Shown here in pieces: positions 26,804-30,997 of a DNA stretch of 30,997 nucleotides. The stretch is taken from NCBI GenBank assembly GCA_944363805.1, contig CALVVH010000009.1, positions 1-30,997 on the forward strand, in the 5' to 3' direction. The notes below the pieces were generated by a model. That model saw nothing but the letters and a program-made list of their open reading frames with translations, made no database searches and was not told the origin of the DNA. Made by a program: the position numbers and the translations under genes. Origin of the DNA: an uncultured Bacilli bacterium. Its GTDB lineage: Bacteria > Bacillota_I > Bacilli_A > RF39 > UBA660. Positions within the stretch are counted from its first letter, which is position 1. Each line of letters begins with the position of its first letter.

Positions 26804-27842
26804 TTTAAAAGCAGTATATGAACAAGAAATTAGAAAAAATGTAAAAAACAAGAAAAAGATATTCAAGTTTGAAACGCAAAAGATAGAATATCTTTTAGAT
26901 ATAAAAAGAGTATTAGAAAATAATTTATATGATGGAGGAAGATATAATATATTTCTAATATATAAACCAAAATTAAGGGTGGTGATGTCTCAATCTATTT
27001 ATGATAAAGTGATAAATCATTATGTATCAAGATTTATACTTATACCTAAATTAAGTAAATATTTAAATAATAGAAATTGTGCAACTAGAAAAAATATGGG
27101 AATTGATTATGCAATAAAATTATTTAAGAGGGATATTGAAAGTTTTAAAAAGTATAAAGAATTTTACTTTTTAAAACTAGATATTTCTAAATTCTTTTAT
27201 AGCATAGATCATAATATCTTGTTAAATCTTATTAAAGAAGATTTAACAAGTGAAGAATATAATCTAGTTAAAGTAATACTTGATAGTACAAATAAAAAGT
27301 ATATAAATGTAATAATAAGTAATTTTGAAAGAAAACTTAATATTAATTTGCCTAAGTATGAGTATGATAAAGGCCTTCCAATTGGTAACCAATCATCACA
27401 ATTTTTAGCTATATTTTACTTAGCAAAATTACAACACTTTATGATCCACAATTTACATTTGAAGTTTGTCAACTATATGGATGACTACATTATCATTCAT
27501 CAAGATAAAGAGTATTTAAAATATTGTTTAAATGTCATTATTGATAAATTATGTAATGAATATAAATTATCAGTAAATAAAAATAAAACTTATATATCAT
27601 CATCTAAAAATGGTATACCATTTCTAGGATATAATTTTAAAGTTATAAATAATAAAACAATAATAAAATTGAGTAAAAATAGTAAGAAGAATATTAAAAA
27701 GGGAATTAAAAGGACTAAATACTTGTATAAAAACAATTATATAGAATTTTCTCAAGTATTTAGTAGTATAGAAAACTATAAGCATAGTTATCCATATGCT
27801 AGTAAAAAAGAAGTAAAAAATATATTTGAATTATATTGGTAA
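26784..27842 (+). CDS. DGR-type reverse transcriptase
   Basis: A 352-residue RT of the length usual for DGRs, with no maturase or endonuclease domain. Motifs in order: YNIFLIYKPKLRVVMSQSIYDKVINHYV (split here for reading); RNCATRKNMGIDYAI; FYFLKLDISKFFYSIDH with catalytic D133; KGLPIGNQSSQFLAIFYL (I200-Q206), where the SQ ending is typical of DGR RTs and group II intron RTs have SP; and the YMDD box, Y231-D234. The short thumb ends at KEVKNIFELYW. It copies the template RNA into cDNA with errors at adenines. All catalytic aspartates are present, so it should be active. It starts inside the Avd gene, and the TR begins only 18 bases after its stop. Confidence 0.96.
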   Translation: MKVCLSDLKAVYEQEIRKNVKNKKKIFKFETQKIEYLLDIKRVLENNLYDGGRYNIFLIYKPKLRVVMSQSIYDKVINHYVSRFILIPKLSKYLNNRNCATRKNMGIDYAIKLFKRDIESFKKYKEFYFLKLDISKFFYSIDHNILLNLIKEDLTSEEYNLVKVILDSTNKKYINVIISNFERKLNINLPKYEYDKGLPIGNQSSQFLAIFYLAKLQHFMIHNLHLKFVNYMDDYIIIHQDKEYLKYCLNVIIDKLCNEYKLSVNKNKTYISSSKNGIPFLGYNFKVINNKTIIKLSKNSKKNIKKGIKRTKYLYKNNYIEFSQVFSSIENYKHSYPYASKKEVKNIFELYW

Positions 27843-27860
27843 GGGTAATTCTTTAGTAAT

Positions 27861-27950
27861 CCGAATTCGTCGAACAGTAACAACGTGTTTGCTTGTGTTC
27901 AACACGGCAACTTGAACAACTCGGGCGCGAACAACGGGTATGCCGCTAGA
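27861..27950 (+). repeat. DGR template repeat (TR)
   Basis: 90 non-coding bases just after the RT, aligning with VR1 and VR2 and containing 25 adenines, mostly as AAC triplets in the target frame (codons 5, 7, 8, 17, 19, 20, 24, 25). Outside codons 11-15 and 21-22, every one of the 12 differences from VR2 is at a TR adenine. The identical 3' end (GGGTATGCCGCTAGA) would serve as the homing initiation region. After CTAGA the TR and VR sequences diverge at once. Confidence 0.93.
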
Positions 27951-28075
27951 GCCCTAAATGTTTGATGCTTAACTGGTTAAGGCTATTTAAGAATAAGCAT
28001 TAAGGACATGAATTATCCTGAGGCAAACCTCGAAGAAAAATGGCAGATGAAAAAGTCTACGGACTTTTTCTAGAA
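27951..28075 (+). ncRNA. Structured RNA region 3' of TR (candidate template-RNA scaffold)
   Basis: There is no gene here, but there are three clear stems: ATGCTTA / TAAGCAT (27965-27971 and 27994-28000) around a 22-base interior; GAGG-CAAA-CCTC (28020-28031); and AAAAAGTC-TACG-GACTTTTT (28050-28069). A smaller AGGA / TCCT pairing lies before the second stem. In the Bordetella phage DGR, RNA flanking TR folds and is essential for priming and RT binding; this stretch is the likely equivalent. This is inferred from structure and position. Confidence 0.5.
28050..28073 (+). terminator. Hairpin at the end of the TR RNA, possible terminator
   Basis: Eight-pair stem AAAAAGTC / GACTTTTT with the stable loop TACG, ending in TTTTTC. 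It has terminator form with the T run inside the stem and could define the 3' end of the template RNA or only weakly terminate before the next gene. Confidence 0.45.
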
Positions 28076-28118
28076 CTGTCATATATAAATAATATTTAAA
28101 AGGAAAGGAATCGTTATA

Positions 28119-28385
28119 ATGAAGGAAAGAGTGGAAGTTATAAAAGCGTTATATCCAAATTATCTAATAGTAATTAAAGTAAGAGATAAAATTAAATTTT
28201 GGGGTATAGATAAGAAAATAGTTGATACATTTGGCTATTTGAATTTAAAAAATGTCAATAAATTGGTATTAGATAATTTAGCTATATTAAATAAAGAAGA
28301 ATACGAAAATAATTTATACGAAGAATATTATCTAAAAACAAGATTAATAGAAATGATTAAAGGAATAGGAGAGGATTTAGTATAA
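28119..28385 (+). CDS. Small DGR accessory protein, possible second MSL (MutS domain I-like)
   Basis: An 88-residue protein with AAAGGAAAGG upstream. The N-terminal half (VEVIKALYPNYLIVIKVRDK, IKFWGIDKKIVDTFGY) resembles the start of MutS domain I (..P....l.rvGdfYe.fg.DA...s..lgy) and the intact-frame part of the broken gene at 25991. The C-terminal half differs, is acidic and helical, and lacks the CGFP segment. So it may be a diverged or shortened MSL. It sits between TR and target 2, one base before the target 2 start, and would be made with target 2. No catalytic motif is expected or seen. Confidence 0.5.
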   Translation: MKERVEVIKALYPNYLIVIKVRDKIKFWGIDKKIVDTFGYLNLKNVNKLVLDNLAILNKEEYENNLYEEYYLKTRLIEMIKGIGEDLV

Positions 28386-28386
28386 T

Positions 28387-29520
28387 ATGAAAAAAAGAAT
28401 GGCTGTATTATGTGTAGGGATAATTATTTTAATTGGAATTATAGGAATATCTTATAATTCCAATAGTGAAAGTACATTTACTCAAGATGGTGTAACTTAT
28501 GCTTTAACACTTGATGGAGCAAATACTAATTCATTTCCATCTAAAGGAATGTATCGGGCAGATGTAACTTGTGAAAATGCAACTGGAAAATGGCTATATG
28601 ATGAATGGCAACTTGCTATTGAAGATATAACTAGTGATAATATAACCTGTGATATTGACTTTACTACCATTTCTCAAACCAATCTTAATAACTATATTAT
28701 CGGTCTTAGTGGTAGTGAACAAGGGACAGGACAAGTGGTGAATGAAAATGGATATAGATATGAAGGAAAAGATCCAAATAACTATATCTGGTTCAATAAT
28801 GAGTTGTGGAGAATCATCGGTGTATTTGATAGTGCATCCCATGGTCAAGCAGGACAAAATTTAGTAAAGATAATTAGAAATGATTCCATCGGAGGACTAG
28901 CATGGCACAAGTCAAATACGAATGATTGGACAGCCGCAAGTCTAATGAATCTACTTAATGGAGCATATTTGAATAGTGAAAATGGTACTGGAGGGGAATA
29001 TTGTTATGGATATTCAAGAACAGTTCCAGCAGGGAATTGTGATTATACTGAAACTGGAATAAATGATACATATAGACCAATGATAGAAAATGTCACATGG
29101 TATCTCGGCGGATATTCAAGCACAAGCGCAACAGCCGAAGCCTTTTATGGATATGAAAGAGGAACAACAGTATATAGTGGAAGACCAACAAGTACAACCG
29201 GATATATAGGATTAATGTATCCAAGTGATTATGGATATAGTGTGCTTTCTAGTTCTTGTGCCAGAACGACAAATTTAGGTTCATATAATAATGCAACATG
29301 CGCCGGACAAAGTTGGTTATATGGCCAAGGATACGAATGGACGATAACTCCGTGTTCGTCGGGCGGTAGCCGCGTGTTTCTTGTGTACTACAGCGGCAGC
29401 TTGAGCAACAGCAACGCGAACCTCGGGTATGCCGCTAGACCAGTCTTATATCTAGACTCTAGTGTGTATGTAATCGATGGAACAGGAACACAAAGTGATC
29501 CATACATTATAGGAATGTGA
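28387..29520 (+). CDS. DGR target protein 2, anchored C-type-lectin-like surface protein
   Basis: A 377-residue protein. Anchor at residues 5-21 (MAVLCVGIIILIGIIGI). One short Cys module (VTCENATGKWLYDEW..NITCDIDF) follows, then the same variable-protein domain as target 1 from about residue 98 (LNNYIIGLSGSEQGTG, GYRYEGKDPNNYIWFNNELW). VR2 covers residues 322-351, then the constant tail. The N-terminal part is shorter than in target 1, which has one more Cys-containing segment. GGAGAGG lies upstream and the gene starts one base after the small accessory gene. Codon choice shifts near 28720 to the ACA/GGA-rich style shared with target 1, so the anchor and the lectin-like domain may have different histories. 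Confidence 0.9.
   Translation: MKKRMAVLCVGIIILIGIIGISYNSNSESTFTQDGVTYALTLDGANTNSFPSKGMYRADVTCENATGKWLYDEWQLAIEDITSDNITCDIDFTTISQTNLNNYIIGLSGSEQGTGQVVNENGYRYEGKDPNNYIWFNNELWRIIGVFDSASHGQAGQNLVKIIRNDSIGGLAWHKSNTNDWTAASLMNLLNGAYLNSENGTGGEYCYGYSRTVPAGNCDYTETGINDTYRPMIENVTWYLGGYSSTSATAEAFYGYERGTTVYSGRPTSTTGYIGLMYPSDYGYSVLSSSCARTTNLGSYNNATCAGQSWLYGQGYEWTITPCSSGGSRVFLVYYSGSLSNSNANLGYAARPVLYLDSSVYVIDGTGTQSDPYIIGM
29350..29439 (+). repeat. Variable repeat VR2 (target 2)
   Basis: 90 bases, 30 codons. Against TR, codons 2, 5, 6, 7, 8, 17, 19 and 25 carry 12 substitutions, all at template adenines (for example AAT to TGT, AAC to GGC, AAC to CGC, AAC to CTC). Codons 11-15 differ by what looks like a compensated one-base shift, and codons 21-22 differ as AGC AAC against TCG GGC. 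Adenines fall from 25 in TR to 16. Confidence 0.92.
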
Positions 29521-29530
29521 GAAATTATAT

Positions 29531-29560
29531 CCTCTGTGCTGGCGGACTCCAGCGCGGAGG
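29531..29560 (+). other. GC-rich hairpin downstream of VR2
   Basis: CCTCTGTGCTGG / CCAGCGCGGAGG with loop CGGACT. It is the same element as after VR1, with one C-to-T change that keeps pairing as T-G. It lies 10 bases after the target 2 stop. The outer GTAACT/AGTTAC stem of the first copy is not kept on the left side here. Confidence 0.75.
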
Positions 29561-29626
29561 TGCGAGTTATCAACAAACTCTTGCGATATCACATTAAGTA
29601 TGATACCATAAGTTTGGTGATGAACT

Positions 29627-30997
29627 ATGGCTAAATTTATGAGTATAACAGATATAATTAATAATACAAATATAAGTAAGTATTTTACTATTCAAGAACT
29701 TTACCAAGCATCTTCTATTTTACCAAGGTGTGAAATAGAACTGCTTGATAAAGAAGAAACTTTTGATAGTAAAATATTTTCTTTTTTTATGGAAGTTCAT
29801 AATTACTATTACGAACATTGTGGAGTAGAATTAGAAATTAAAGATAATGACATAATTAATATATCTTGTACATGTCATAATTTTGAACATCATGATAAAT
29901 GTATTCATATTGCTGTAGTTATTCTTGCTTGTTACAAAATCTTATTTCCAGTATTTAACGATCCTAAAAAAATATCTAATGCTATATTAGAACAATTTTT
30001 AGTAAATAGTAAACCCACTATTAAAAAAGAAGTAGATTTAGAATTAAAACTAGATATAAATAGTAGTTATTATCATGAATTTATTGAACCCAAAGTAAGT
30101 ATCGGGGAAAATAGATTATATAGTTTAAATAATAAAGTAAGTGCTTTTAAAAAAGTGTATGAAGATGGAGTAGGTGAAGTAAAGTTTGGTAAAAACTTTA
30201 CCTACAATACAGAATTAAATTATTTTAATGAAGAAAATAAGAGAGTAATTGATGCCTTCTTAGAATATACCGGAGGAGTAAATGGAAGATATCATTCTCC
30301 TCAAGAATTAAAAAGATTCTTAAGTAAGATTAAAGATGTAAGATTTATTTATAAAGATTATTTAGTAAATGGAATAAAAGAAGAATTTCCTTTAAAAACT
30401 AAATTAAGTAAAAATAGTGATAATTATAATCTAAATTTTGATACTAATGAATTTAATTTATTAATTGATAATGATTATGAATATGTCTATTATAAAGGAA
30501 GTATCTATCACTTAAATAAAAAAGAAAGAGAATTATTAGAAACTATCATAGATAATGAAATAAATAATATTACAATTGAAAAAGATAAAGTAAATGTATT
30601 TACTAAAGGGTTAATGAATATTGTTAAAAACAATATGGATGTTGATGCATCAGTTGATGATATAGTTGTAACTAAAGATATAGTAGCTGAATTATATTTT
30701 GATTTAAGACGTGATTATATAATATGTGAAGTTAAATTTATTTATGATAAAGAAGTAGTTAATTACTTTGATGCAAATTCTTTAGTTCTAAGGGACATGG
30801 AATTTGAATCAAGGGTTATTAATGACTTACTTATGTATTCTTTTGAAATAAAAGATAATAAATTAATACTTGTTGATTTAGAAAAAGAAGTAAAATTTAT
30901 TGAGCAAGGTTTAGAAGAACTATCAAGTAAGTATGTGGTATATACTACCGAAAAATTTAAGAAGATGAATATACGTAAGAAAACTAATATTACATCG
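29627..30997 (+). CDS. SWIM zinc-finger / SNF2-associated protein, N-terminal part (3' truncated by window)
   Basis: The frame from ATG 29627 is open to the window end (457 codons, no stop). The first 100 residues contain a SWIM zinc finger: C81-x-C83, then C92-x-H94 in ISCTCHNFEHHDKCIHIAVV. The following region, with LNKKERELLETII and repeated beta-strand pairs such as AELYFDLRRDYIICEVKFIY, resembles the bacterial SNF2-associated domain that precedes a SNF2/Rad54-type ATPase. The helicase motifs would lie beyond the window. Such proteins are DNA-dependent ATPases of poorly known role in Bacillota. The start is supported by GGTGATG upstream. It may be the first normal chromosomal gene after the retroelement. 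Confidence 0.75.
   Translation, partial: MAKFMSITDIINNTNISKYFTIQELYQASSILPRCEIELLDKEETFDSKIFSFFMEVHNYYYEHCGVELEIKDNDIINISCTCHNFEHHDKCIHIAVVILACYKILFPVFNDPKKISNAILEQFLVNSKPTIKKEVDLELKLDINSSYYHEFIEPKVSIGENRLYSLNNKVSAFKKVYEDGVGEVKFGKNFTYNTELNYFNEENKRVIDAFLEYTGGVNGRYHSPQELKRFLSKIKDVRFIYKDYLVNGIKEEFPLKTKLSKNSDNYNLNFDTNEFNLLIDNDYEYVYYKGSIYHLNKKERELLETIIDNEINNITIEKDKVNVFTKGLMNIVKNNMDVDASVDDIVVTKDIVAELYFDLRRDYIICEVKFIYDKEVVNYFDANSLVLRDMEFESRVINDLLMYSFEIKDNKLILVDLEKEVKFIEQGLEELSSKYVVYTTEKFKKMNIRKKTNITS

Larger units (their letters stand above)
24551..29560 (+). other. Diversity-generating retroelement (DGR) cassette
   Basis: This is a complete set of DGR parts on one strand: target 1 with VR1, post-VR hairpin, broken MSL gene, Avd-like gene, reverse transcriptase, TR, structured RNA stretch, second MSL-like gene, and target 2 with VR2 and hairpin. 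Recognition rests on the DGR-type RT motifs, the A-directed differences between TR and the VRs, and the C-type-lectin-like target ends. Both targets are on the element itself and flank the RT/TR core. No integrase or phage structural gene is visible in the window. Confidence 0.9.

Noticed and set aside
27843..27960. Reading the TR as the end of a coding gene
   Set aside because: The TR is open in the target frame but has no start codon or ribosome site upstream; its frame reflects homology to the VRs.
27961..28031. tRNA-like stretch (ACTGGTTAAGGC resembles a D arm)
   Set aside because: No acceptor pairing, no T-loop GGTTCGA-type sequence and no plausible anticodon stem. It is better explained as structured RNA behind the DGR template.
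24551..29560. Prophage carrying the DGR
   Set aside because: The XRE regulator suggests a phage style, but no integrase, terminase, capsid, tail or lysis genes are visible, and the targets have bacterial membrane anchors.

Overview
The window is a low-GC, gene-dense stretch of a spore-gene-bearing Bacillota chromosome. It uses the standard bacterial code: TGA is a real stop at the ends of several genes, and TGG encodes Trp. The gene families (PcrA-LigA, SpoIIAA-sigma-SpoVA, RimP-NusA-YlxR-IF2-RbfA-TruB) and the streamlined forms of some of them (half-length RimP, short sporulation sigma factor, no YlxQ) suggest a gut-type Bacilli lineage near the Mollicutes/Erysipelotrichia. That placement is inference; no rRNA is present to test it.

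Layout. 1-7242: a plus-strand run with the C-terminal part of PcrA helicase, a sugar nucleotidyltransferase, NAD-dependent DNA ligase, an anchored unknown protein, a membrane sensor with a degenerate GGDEF domain, and a YihY-family membrane protein. 7405-8980: a single LCP-family cell-wall gene with its own promoter and terminator. 9060-12967: sporulation genes spoIIAA, a SigF-like sigma factor (no spoIIAB between them), spoVAC-AD-AE, then recA with its own promoter. 13020-15870: a large anchored glycine-rich surface protein, a zinc-ribbon protein and a UPF0316 protein. 15989-17443: an anchored surface protein whose C-terminal domain matches the retroelement targets further on. 17506-23110: the nusA-infB translation operon.

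23209-29560 is an accessory island. It holds a decayed YhcG-type nuclease gene, a divergent XRE repressor with palindromic operators, and a diversity-generating retroelement (DGR). The DGR order is: target 1 with variable repeat VR1, a GC-rich hairpin, a broken MutS-like (MSL) accessory gene, an Avd-like gene, the DGR-type reverse transcriptase (IGNQSSQ and YMDD motifs), the template repeat TR, a structured RNA stretch, a second small MSL-like gene, and target 2 with VR2 and a second copy of the hairpin. TR and VR2 differ by 12 substitutions over 23 alignable codons, all at template adenines, which is the DGR signature. Two short TR blocks do not match either VR, so the present TR is not the exact parent of the present VRs.

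How it works together (inference from known DGRs): the reverse transcriptase with Avd copies TR RNA with errors at adenines. The cDNA replaces the VR near the 3' end of the target genes, changing surface residues of a C-type-lectin-like domain shown outside the cell on an N-terminal membrane anchor. The gene at 15989-17443 has the same domain and a GC-rich, adenine-poor block at the VR position, but it does not match the local TR. It looks like a remote target served by another TR. From 29627 to the window end runs the N-terminal part of a SWIM zinc-finger/SNF2-associated protein.
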